A DNA stretch of 5,719 bases, taken from CAYWMQ01 sp964459635. Its GTDB lineage: Bacteria > Patescibacteriota > Minisyncoccia > Phycocordibacterales > UBA12088. The DNA is taken from contig CAYWMQ010000050.1 in assembly GCA_964459635.1 (NCBI GenBank), positions 1-5,719 on the forward strand. Reading direction: 5' to 3'. Positions 1 to 4,248 of this stretch are shown here, piece by piece. Position 1 is the stretch's first letter, and the number at the start of each line of letters is the position of its first letter. Position numbers and translations under genes: made by a program. The notes below the pieces were generated by a model, which saw only the letters and a list, made by a program, of their open reading frames with translations, was not told the origin of the DNA and searched no databases.

Positions 1-19
1 CCAACCCAAGGAGTGACTG

Positions 20-427
20 ATGGAAGCTCAGGAAACCATGCGTCTTCGCCGCCTCGCAGCAGCCGTTGCCGCTGCAAGTTTTAGGCCCATCGACATGGAT
101 GACAGGTACGTGGGTCTAGATCTTCCCGAGCCATTTGGCACCTTCGTCTCCTCGGGGGAATATGATCAGACGAAGGAGCTTCTCTCCCACACAGGCGGGG
201 AGATTCTCGTGGTCGCCGGCCGTGCACCAAGCGAAGCATGCGACCTCGTGCTCGTCGGTGCCGGCTGGATGATCATGGGCAACGCGTTCGGGAAATGTAT
301 CTCGTGCGCGGTTGGTCACGAGGAGGTGTTGAGTATCATCGCACAATGCAAGTGGGCGGAGGCGGAGGCGTTAGCGCACATCCGCAACTGCGTGGACCGC
401 ATCGTCGAGCGCACCCTGGCCGCCTAG
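20..427 (+). CDS. Hypothetical protein, 135 aa
   Basis: I do not recognise the family and assign no function. The ATG at 20 is chosen because AAGGAG (8-13) sits 6 nt upstream; a second in-frame ATG at 38 has no such site. The product looks soluble and cytosolic, with no signal peptide or convincing membrane span. It has an Ala/Arg-rich helical start (residues 1-20), a small-residue and hydrophobic middle (about 62-90, including VLVGAGWMIMG), four Cys (74, 93, 96, 110) plus Cys124, and a helical C-terminus. The C93-x2-C96 pair is not followed by a second CxxC, so zinc binding is only a possibility. It has similar length and faint similarity to the next gene (LL...G-E-x-L, a following D and Gly-rich strand, a helical C-terminus), so the two may be paralogues. 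The last eight codons and the stop belong to a repeat that recurs at 1048-1121. Confidence 0.75.
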   Translation: MEAQETMRLRRLAAAVAAASFRPIDMDDRYVGLDLPEPFGTFVSSGEYDQTKELLSHTGGEILVVAGRAPSEACDLVLVGAGWMIMGNAFGKCISCAVGHEEVLSIIAQCKWAEAEALAHIRNCVDRIVERTLAA

Positions 428-473
428 CGCCACCACACCAACGCCGCCCCTTTCGAGGGGCGGCTGCTACGTT
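402..473 (+). repeat. Direct repeat copy 1 (gene 3' end plus hairpin)
   Basis: This 72-nt segment covers the last eight codons and TAG stop of the first gene, a CACCACACCAACG spacer, a hairpin, and the tail TGCTACGTT. It recurs at 1048-1121 with one substitution (G429 versus A1075) and a 2-nt insertion in the hairpin loop. The hairpin has a perfect 8-bp stem, GCCGCCCC (443-450) with GGGGCGGC (457-464), plus a T451-A456 pair closing a TTCG tetraloop. AAC (440-442) and GTT (471-473) could pair around it. No T-run follows, so it is not a standard intrinsic terminator; RNA 3'-end protection is possible. Confidence 0.85.
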
Positions 474-544
474 TGGCAACCCGTGTCAGCTTGTAATCCA
501 GGGCTGCCACGTCACTAATCAGTACGGCGAGCGTAGCTTTGTGG

Positions 545-573
545 TTGACAAAGTGAAGGCGTTGTAGTTGTAT
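545..573 (+). promoter_or_regulatory. Probable sigma70-type promoter of the 138-aa gene
   Basis: A perfect -35 box TTGACA (545-550) is followed after 17 nt by TTGTAT (568-573), a weak -10 that keeps the first T and the last A-T. The predicted start near 580 gives a 5' UTR of about 45 nt. That UTR holds a small hairpin, CCGCG (590-594) with CGCGG (600-604), before the ribosome binding site. Found by eye only. Confidence 0.5.
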
Positions 574-624
574 GGCGTGGGTTACCAAGCCGCGAGATGC
601 GCGGTCATAGTGAGGGGAAAAAGA

Positions 625-1041
625 ATGGTTACTTTTATCGGACAGATGCAGGCGGCAACCGAACTCTACCGCGCAGCGCGGAAGGATGCACCGGAGAGCC
701 CGCATATCCCGAACGCCGAGAAGGTGCCGGAAGTCACGGATTGGCTAAAGGGCTCAGAGTGTGAGCACGTCCAGGCACTCCTTGCAGCTTCCGGCGAAAT
801 GCTCAAGCTGCACGGCAAAAATGAGCTGTGCGTTCCCGACGTATACTTCTCAGATCAAGGATTCGTCTTAGGTTGGTATCAAAGCCTGGCCGTAACGAAA
901 AAGTACGTGGTCGACGCCGCTACGGCAACGCAGTGGTTTGCGGATTACGACCAGCGTATGTTGGGACACACCATCGGTCAGTCACTCGTGCTCCGCATTC
1001 GCGCTGCAGTAGAGGAACTGGTCCGTAACGCGCCGCGGTAG
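625..1041 (+). CDS. Hypothetical protein, 138 aa
   Basis: I do not recognise the family. The ATG at 625 is preferred because GAGGGGA (612-618) lies 6 nt upstream. The open frame extends to a TTG at 568, but that codon overlaps the predicted -10 box and lacks a ribosome binding site. The product appears soluble. It has an N-terminal helix (about 5-20), a charged helix ending in LL (43-55), a probable beta segment with aromatic residues (70-100, including DVYFSDQGFVLGWYQ), and a C-terminal helix (110-135). Similarity to the preceding 135-aa protein is faint: LL-x3-G-E-x-L-x3-G, then D eight residues later and a Gly-containing strand. A distant paralogy is suggested but not shown. The repeat copy beginning 7 nt after the stop contains the preceding gene's last eight codons in a different frame from this gene. 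Confidence 0.75.
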   Translation: MVTFIGQMQAATELYRAARKDAPESPHIPNAEKVPEVTDWLKGSECEHVQALLAASGEMLKLHGKNELCVPDVYFSDQGFVLGWYQSLAVTKKYVVDAATATQWFADYDQRMLGHTIGQSLVLRIRAAVEELVRNAPR

Positions 1042-1047
1042 ACCTCC

Positions 1048-1121
1048 TCGTCGAGCGCACCCTGGCCGCCTAGCACCACCACACCAACGCCGCCCCTTTC
1101 ACGAGGGGCGGCTGCTACGTT
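1048..1121 (+). repeat. Direct repeat copy 2 (displaced gene end plus hairpin)
   Basis: This is a near-identical copy of 402-473, shifted by 646 nt. It starts with the eight codons plus TAG that end the first gene, here downstream of and out of frame with the second gene's own stop. The hairpin stem GCCGCCCC (1089-1096) with GGGGCGGC (1105-1112) is unchanged, while the loop is 2 nt longer (AC insertion at 1101-1102). The conserved tail TGCTACGTT runs straight into the heptad tract. It would end up at the 3' end of the upstream gene's mRNA and, on the other strand, downstream of the converging exported-protein gene. Confidence 0.85.
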
Positions 1122-1180
1122 ACTTTTCACTTTTAACTTGTACCTTTGCCTTTTGACTTTTAAATTTTGCCTTTACTTTA
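1122..1180. repeat. Degenerate heptanucleotide repeat tract
   Basis: This is about eight degenerate units of 6-8 nt with a consensus near ACTTTTA/CCTTTTG on the + strand (CAAAAGN on the - strand), very T-rich within otherwise GC-rich DNA. It fills the gap between two converging genes and overlaps the stop codon of the minus-strand gene. The sequence type resembles the purine-rich heptads inside thrS (2676-2703) and after 5268. The T-rich strand could help release + transcripts after the hairpin at 1089-1112, but it has no single T-run long enough to be a standard terminator. Confidence 0.65.
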
Positions 1181-1780
1181 CTCCACCGTCACCTCCAACT
1201 CCCCCTTCCCATACCCCGGGTACTCCAGCTCAAAGCGATACACACCCGCCGCAAGCGGATGCACTGTGGCCGGATGCGACACTTGGAACATGCGTGTCTG
1301 CCCCTGCCCGAGGACCCACGTCACACGATCAGTGGTTTTACACTGCTCACTCGTCGCACTGTCGTACACGAGCGAATCGTTTTCGTCATAGATGCGGTAC
1401 ACCACCTGGCACTTGCGCTTCGCAGCAAGCTCCACCGTTGATGTCGCTTTACTTTTCACGAGAAGCAGCAAACCCTTTACGTCGGCACCCTGCGCGTACG
1501 TGCGCGTACCCTGTTCTATGAGCTGAGACACGGTCACTTCCACTTTGTCTGCATTGGGCGTCTGACTTGCAACCGCATCCTGTTGCACGTCCTCCGCCTT
1601 GCCGATAAACGCGGCAAGCTCGCGAGCCTTCGGAGCAAGACTCTGCGGTATGACACCACGCTCTATGAGGTGCTCTACAAAGCCGTCGAGTGTGTAGAGG
1701 TGATATGTCTGCGCCGCGTACGCCACAGAACCGACTGCAAGGAGGCCTATGAAGAGCGTGAGGGCGAGGAGCTTTCGCAT
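1178..1780 (-). CDS. Exported hypothetical protein, 200 aa
   Basis: Start chosen at the CAT (ATG on the minus strand) ending at 1780, because the protein then begins MRKLLALTLF and forms a clean Sec signal peptide with an Ala-rich cleavage region near residues 20-23 (AYAA). The frame is open upstream for 21 more codons that do not fit an export signal. After cleavage, residues 31-60 (LDGFVEHLIERGVIPQS...KAR) resemble a helical segment I associate with CPR exported proteins; that is from memory. Residues 121-200 look beta-rich with Cys124 and Cys147, which could form a disulfide, and end with PLAAGVYRFELEYPG...LEVTVE, a pattern like a BsuPI or Ig-type beta-sandwich. A periplasmic or cell-surface role is inferred; no catalytic motif is seen. 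Possible start signals are AGG 3 nt or AAGG 12 nt upstream, both poorly placed. Confidence 0.75.
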   Translation of the reverse strand: MRKLLALTLFIGLLAVGSVAYAAQTYHLYTLDGFVEHLIERGVIPQSLAPKARELAAFIGKAEDVQQDAVASQTPNADKVEVTVSQLIEQGTRTYAQGADVKGLLLLVKSKATSTVELAAKRKCQVVYRIYDENDSLVYDSATSEQCKTTDRVTWVLGQGQTRMFQVSHPATVHPLAAGVYRFELEYPGYGKGELEVTVE

Positions 1781-1786
1781 GTACCT

Positions 1787-1815
1787 ATTGTGCCTTGTAG
1801 GGCGGCAGAGTGCAA
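1787..1815 (-). promoter_or_regulatory. Possible promoter of the exported-protein gene
   Basis: On the minus strand TTGCAC (1815-1810) is followed after 17 nt by CACAAT (1792-1787). The -35 match is only three of six, and the -10 matches TATAAT at four of six. The predicted start falls on or beside the ATG at 1780, which would make the mRNA leaderless, the same geometry as at the thrS leader peptide. Weak by itself. Confidence 0.25.
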
Positions 1816-1856
1816 GCCGCTTTACCAGCTTGACGCACACCACAACTCATCATTAA

Positions 1857-1885
1857 TTGTTCTTTCATAAAAAAACGCGTATGGT
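1857..1885 (+). promoter_or_regulatory. Probable promoter of the 72-aa gene
   Basis: TTGTTC (1857-1862) and TATGGT (1880-1885) are separated by 17 nt, which include an A-rich stretch (1868-1875). The predicted start near 1892 leaves a 5' UTR of about 25 nt before the GTG at 1918. It lies in the 137-nt gap between two divergently transcribed genes. Confidence 0.45.
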
Positions 1886-1917
1886 ATGCCGAGCTACCAA
1901 TAGCATAAGAGGCATCC

Positions 1918-2136
1918 GTGAGTCACCTGACAGACATGATTAAAGCCGAACTGGCACATGCCGCCGAAGAGGCGGTACGTGAAAGCATTGCGGGAGGCTT
2001 CCGCAGCACTGCAGCATACGGGCGCCTTAGGGAGGTACAGGCTCGGGCTTACGCACAAGGTATGCCTGAAGAAGATGTGCAGGCATTCGTTGCGCAGGCG
2101 CAGATGTACGCCCGAGAACAACAGAGGAGGGGCTGA
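1918..2136 (+). CDS. Small hypothetical helical protein, 72 aa
   Basis: I do not recognise the family. The GTG at 1918 is chosen because AAGAGG (1907-1912) lies 5 nt upstream; the in-frame ATG at 1936 would remove a good start context and six residues. The protein is predicted mostly alpha-helical and charged: a first helix at about 3-25 (MSHLTDMIKAELAHAAEEAVRE as the visible pattern), a Gly-containing turn, a second helix at about 32-47, and a third from PEEDVQAF to the end, finishing in a basic tail (QQRRG). It has no Cys, no signal peptide and no membrane span. Its own promoter upstream and the strong terminator 10 nt downstream make it a monocistronic unit. A small regulatory or scaffold role is conceivable, but nothing in the sequence specifies it. 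Confidence 0.75.
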   Translation: MSHLTDMIKAELAHAAEEAVRESIAGGFRSTAAYGRLREVQARAYAQGMPEEDVQAFVAQAQMYAREQQRRG

Positions 2137-2146
2137 GCACGACCAC

Positions 2147-2171
2147 GGGACCCGCGCAGGGTCCCTTTTTT
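2147..2171 (+). terminator. Intrinsic terminator after the 72-aa gene
   Basis: A perfect 7-bp stem, GGGACCC (2147-2153) with GGGTCCC (2159-2165), around the loop GCGCA is followed at once by six T's (2166-2171). It separates the small gene from the thrS leader promoter, whose -35 box starts 18 nt later. Confidence 0.93.
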
Positions 2172-2188
2172 GTCGACACACTATTTTT

Positions 2189-2217
2189 TTGACACCCCCC
2201 ACAGAGAGCGGTATAGT
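2189..2217 (+). promoter_or_regulatory. Strong promoter of the thrS leader transcript
   Basis: TTGACA (2189-2194), a 17-nt spacer and TATAGT (2212-2217) match the vegetative sigma consensus in 11 of 12 positions. The normal start distance of 5-8 nt from the -10 box points to A2223 or A2225. A2225 is the first base of the leader-peptide ATG. This is the best promoter in the window. Confidence 0.88.
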
Positions 2218-2224
2218 GCGATAT

Positions 2225-2266
2225 ATGGTACACATCTTTTTTAACGGCACCACGACCACCGCGTAA
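2225..2266 (+). CDS. thrS leader peptide, MVHIFFNGTTTTA
   Basis: This 13-codon ORF reads ATG GTA CAC ATC, TTT TTT AAC GGC, then ACC ACG ACC ACC, GCG and TAA. Codons 9-12 are four threonines in a row, directly upstream of the gene for threonyl-tRNA synthetase. Its role would be to act in cis as a sensor: the speed of the ribosome across the Thr codons reports charged tRNA-Thr and decides which RNA structure forms at 2259-2316. The logic is that of thrL for the threonine operon and pheM for pheST in E. coli. There is no Shine-Dalgarno sequence, and the ATG lies 7 nt after the -10 box, so translation would have to begin on a leaderless or almost leaderless 5' end. The peptide itself probably has no function. 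Support comes from codon content, position, and the matching attenuator downstream. Confidence 0.82.
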   Translation: MVHIFFNGTTTTA

Positions 2267-2316
2267 CTGAACGCGCGGGCGGCTCAGTATACTCCGTCCG
2301 CAAGGCGGCTTTTTTT
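2259..2316 (+). promoter_or_regulatory. Threonine attenuator: protector, antiterminator and terminator
   Basis: Three competing pairings can be drawn. 1:2 is CCGCG (2259-2263) with CGCGG (2274-2278). 2:3 is GCGGGCGG (2275-2282) with CCGTCCGC (2294-2301): 8 bp including one G-U, loop 2283-2293. 3:4 is CCG-T-CC (2294-2299) with GGCGG (2304-2308) around a GCAA loop, followed by seven T's (2310-2316). A ribosome stalled on Thr codons 2249-2260 would mask segment 1 and let 2:3 form, allowing readthrough into thrS. A ribosome reaching the UAA at 2264 would cover segment 2 and let 3:4 terminate. Without translation, 1:2 also favours termination. Confidence 0.78.
2294..2316 (+). terminator. Attenuator terminator before thrS
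   Basis: A short stem, CCG and CC (2294-2296, 2298-2299) with GGCGG (2304-2308), has a bulged T2297, a GNRA-type GCAA loop and a run of seven T's (2310-2316). An alternative register pairs CCGC (2298-2301) with GCGG (2305-2308). It is weaker than the 8-bp antiterminator that uses the same left arm, as a conditional terminator should be. The thrS start follows 20 nt later. Confidence 0.75.
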
Positions 2317-2336
2317 ATTCACTCACGTTAAGTCCT

Positions 2337-4118
2337 ATGCATCCTACGCTTCCTGAGAAACGCCACACGCTCGCCCACCTTCTCGCGGCGGCAGTACTCA
2401 AGCTCTACCCGCACGCCAAGCCCACGCTCGGCCCCGCGATAGACACGGGCTTTTACTATGACTTCGACTTCAGCGGCGGGGATAAGCCCGGCGACGCGGA
2501 CCTCGTGCGCATTGAGGCTGTCATGCGCGAGATGCTTAAGGAGTGGCATGTGATAGAGGGCGAAGAGACGAACGAATCGGGCGCGCGCGAACGTTTCAGC
2601 GGAAATCAGTACAAGCTGGAGCTCATCGATGAAATTGTTGGCCGTGGTGAACCGCTGACGCTCTATCATTCAAAACAAGAGACAAAAGACAAGGAACAAG
2701 AGACACTGTTCACGGATCTGTGCAGGGGCGGCCACGCGGAGCACCCACGTGCCGAGATAGCGCCCGACTCATTTCTGCTCGATCGCATCGCGGGTGCGTA
2801 CTGGCGCGGCGATGAAAAGAACGCAATGCTCACGCGCATATACGGACTGGCGTTTGAGAGCAAGGAAGAGCTTGATGCGTACCGTACACAGGTGGAGGAG
2901 GCGAAGGCGCGCGACCATAAAAAACTCGGCAAAGAGCTCGATCTTTTTTACTTTGACGACGAGGTGGGTAAGGGCCTGCCCATGTGGACTCCGCGCGGCA
3001 CGGTCATGAAGTTTGCCCTTGAGGAGTACACCCGCACGCTGGAGCGCAAGTACGGCTACGAGCATGTGTGTACCCCCTACCTCGCCAACCAAAAGCTGTA
3101 CGTAACATCAGGGCACCTTGCGCATTATGCGCAAAATATGTACGCACCCATCGATATGGACGGTGACCTCTTTTACCTGCGGCCGATGGCGTGTCCGCAC
3201 CATATCAAGCTCCTACAGCGGGCGCCCATCAGCTACCGCGACCTGCCGATACGATACGCGGAGATCGCCGACTACAACAGGTACGAAAAGTCGGGGGAGC
3301 TCATGGGGCTCATTCGCGTGCGCAAGTTCCAGCTTACGGACGCGCATATATTTGTGACCGCCGAGGGTCTGAAGCAGGAGTTCATTCAGGTTTGCAAAAT
3401 GATAGAGGAAGGCATGCGCGGCTTGGGCATCTTGGATATCGTGACGTATCGCTTCTCCAAGCGGGACCCTAAGAACACGGAGAAATACTACCCGGATGAT
3501 GCGCTGTGGGAGCGTGCCGAGTCTGTGATGAAGGAAGCACTCGACGAAGCGGGTTTTGCGTACGTGGAAGCGCAAGACGAAGCGGCATTTTACGGCCCGA
3601 AGCTCGACGTACAGGCCCGCAACGTAAACGGCAAAGAAGATACGCTCTTCACCGCGCAGATGGACTTCCTGCTGCCGGAAAAGTTTGACATCAGCTACAC
3701 CGCTGAAGACGGCACCAAGCGGCGGCCCGTGATGATACACCGCTCGGCTATCGGCTGCCTTGAGCGCACGTTTGCGTTTCTCATTGAACACTACGCTGGC
3801 GCGTTCCCCCTTTGGCTCTCCCCTGTGCAGGTACGCGTGCTCCCTATCGGCGAGGCGCACCGCCCTTTTGCGCGTGAGGTGCATGCAGCACTTGTGGCTG
3901 CAGGCTTACGCGCCGAGCTTGATGAAGCGGACGAGAGCCTCGGAAAGCGCATCCGTGCAGCGAAGACGGAAAAGCTTCCTTACTACATTGTGCTCGGAGA
4001 CAAAGAGGTGGCGGCACAGGCCGTAACGCTTGAGTCCCGCAGTGGTGAGAAAGTGGAGGGGCTGCCGCTTGATGCGCTTGTCGCTAAACTGCGCGACGAG
4101 GCTTTTGCTCGGGCATAA
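2337..4118 (+). CDS. thrS: Threonyl-tRNA synthetase, 593 aa, no TGS domain
   Basis: Charges tRNA-Thr with threonine (ATP-dependent) in the cytosol; class II synthetase. The N2 editing domain starts almost at residue 1: HTLAH (10-14) and CRGGH (129-133) give the HxxxH plus CxxxH metal-like editing site. The catalytic core runs from about 200 to 490. Motif 1 region is GKGLPMWTPRG (211-221), motif 2 is around NRYEKSGELMGLIRVR (314-329), and motif 3 is around IHRSAIGCLER (467-477). Zinc ligands are predicted as Cys286, His337 and His468, all present. The anticodon-binding domain follows IEHYAGAFPLWLSPVQV (about 495-590). The N-terminal TGS domain of about 60 residues found in E. coli ThrRS is missing, and the frame closes at a TGA (2268-2270), so this is not a start error. 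The ATG at 2337 has no clear Shine-Dalgarno sequence. A repeat-derived insert lies at residues 112-123. Confidence 0.97.
   Translation: MHPTLPEKRHTLAHLLAAAVLKLYPHAKPTLGPAIDTGFYYDFDFSGGDKPGDADLVRIEAVMREMLKEWHVIEGEETNESGARERFSGNQYKLELIDEIVGRGEPLTLYHSKQETKDKEQETLFTDLCRGGHAEHPRAEIAPDSFLLDRIAGAYWRGDEKNAMLTRIYGLAFESKEELDAYRTQVEEAKARDHKKLGKELDLFYFDDEVGKGLPMWTPRGTVMKFALEEYTRTLERKYGYEHVCTPYLANQKLYVTSGHLAHYAQNMYAPIDMDGDLFYLRPMACPHHIKLLQRAPISYRDLPIRYAEIADYNRYEKSGELMGLIRVRKFQLTDAHIFVTAEGLKQEFIQVCKMIEEGMRGLGILDIVTYRFSKRDPKNTEKYYPDDALWERAESVMKEALDEAGFAYVEAQDEAAFYGPKLDVQARNVNGKEDTLFTAQMDFLLPEKFDISYTAEDGTKRRPVMIHRSAIGCLERTFAFLIEHYAGAFPLWLSPVQVRVLPIGEAHRPFAREVHAALVAAGLRAELDEADESLGKRIRAAKTEKLPYYIVLGDKEVAAQAVTLESRSGEKVEGLPLDALVAKLRDEAFARA
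2676..2703 (+). repeat. In-frame heptad repeat inside thrS
   Basis: Four 7-nt units close to CAAGAGA lie head to tail. The first and fourth (2676-2682, 2697-2703) are identical; the second (2683-2689) and third (2690-2696) differ by one or two bases. They encode most of a polar, charged stretch, SKQETKDKEQET (residues 112-123), inserted just before the LFTDLCRGGH editing motif. Three 7-nt units make seven codons, so the peptide tends to repeat every seven residues (QET...QET). Confidence 0.8.
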
Positions 4119-4188
4119 CGGTACGCGCAAAGATAGTAAGGCGGCGTGTCTGCACTACCTGTGTATGCAGCCCCTGCCTGCTCAATAT

Positions 4189-4217
4189 TTGACATGGTCA
4201 CGAAGTAAGTGTACGGT
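4189..4217 (+). promoter_or_regulatory. Probable promoter of the membrane-protein gene
   Basis: A perfect TTGACA (4189-4194) is followed after 17 nt by TACGGT (4212-4217), which keeps the key T-A and final T. The predicted start is near 4224, with a 5' UTR of about 25 nt. The -10 lies in a tandem 7-nt duplication, GTGTACG (4209-4215 and 4216-4222). No terminator is visible after thrS, so readthrough from thrS could also reach this gene. Confidence 0.6.
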
Positions 4218-4248
4218 GTACGCGGGCAATAGCAGGAAAGGAACCGAA

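Noticed and set aside
435..477. Integron-like attC site (AAC...hairpin...GTT after a short ORF, repeated after the next ORF)
   Set aside because: The flanking AAC/GTT boxes do not match RYYYAAC and GTTRRRY in either copy, the palindrome is shorter than known attC sites, no integrase is seen, and the repeat includes coding sequence of the first gene.
568..624. Upstream TTG start extending the 138-aa protein to 157 aa
   Set aside because: The TTG overlaps the proposed -10 box and has no ribosome binding site, whereas the ATG at 625 follows GAGGGGA at good spacing.
1138..1521. Plus-strand open frame of 127 codons opposite the exported protein
   Set aside because: Low-complexity Pro/Thr/Ser-rich translation without a ribosome binding site; the minus-strand frame has a convincing signal peptide and protein-like pattern.
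1894..2259. Minus-strand open frame of 121 codons across the 72-aa gene and thrS promoter
   Set aside because: It runs through a strong terminator and a strong promoter of the opposite strand and has a Cys-rich shadow-like composition.
2224..2316. T-box riboswitch upstream of thrS
   Set aside because: The leader is only about 90 nt, has no AGGGTGGNACCGCG T-box motif and no room for a specifier-loop stem I; the ACC ACC GCG stretch is explained by the Thr codons.
3213..3884. Minus-strand open frame of 223 codons
   Set aside because: It lies wholly antisense to the conserved catalytic core of thrS and its composition is that expected of a shadow frame in GC-rich DNA.
4119..4188. Terminator after thrS (CTGCA 4150-4154 with TGCAG 4166-4170)
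   Set aside because: Only 5 bp with an 11-nt loop and no T-run; it is not a credible intrinsic terminator.
4030..4248. N-terminal extension of the membrane protein from 4030
   Set aside because: It overlaps thrS in another frame and would bury a clear signal peptide, a good ribosome binding site and a consensus -35 box.
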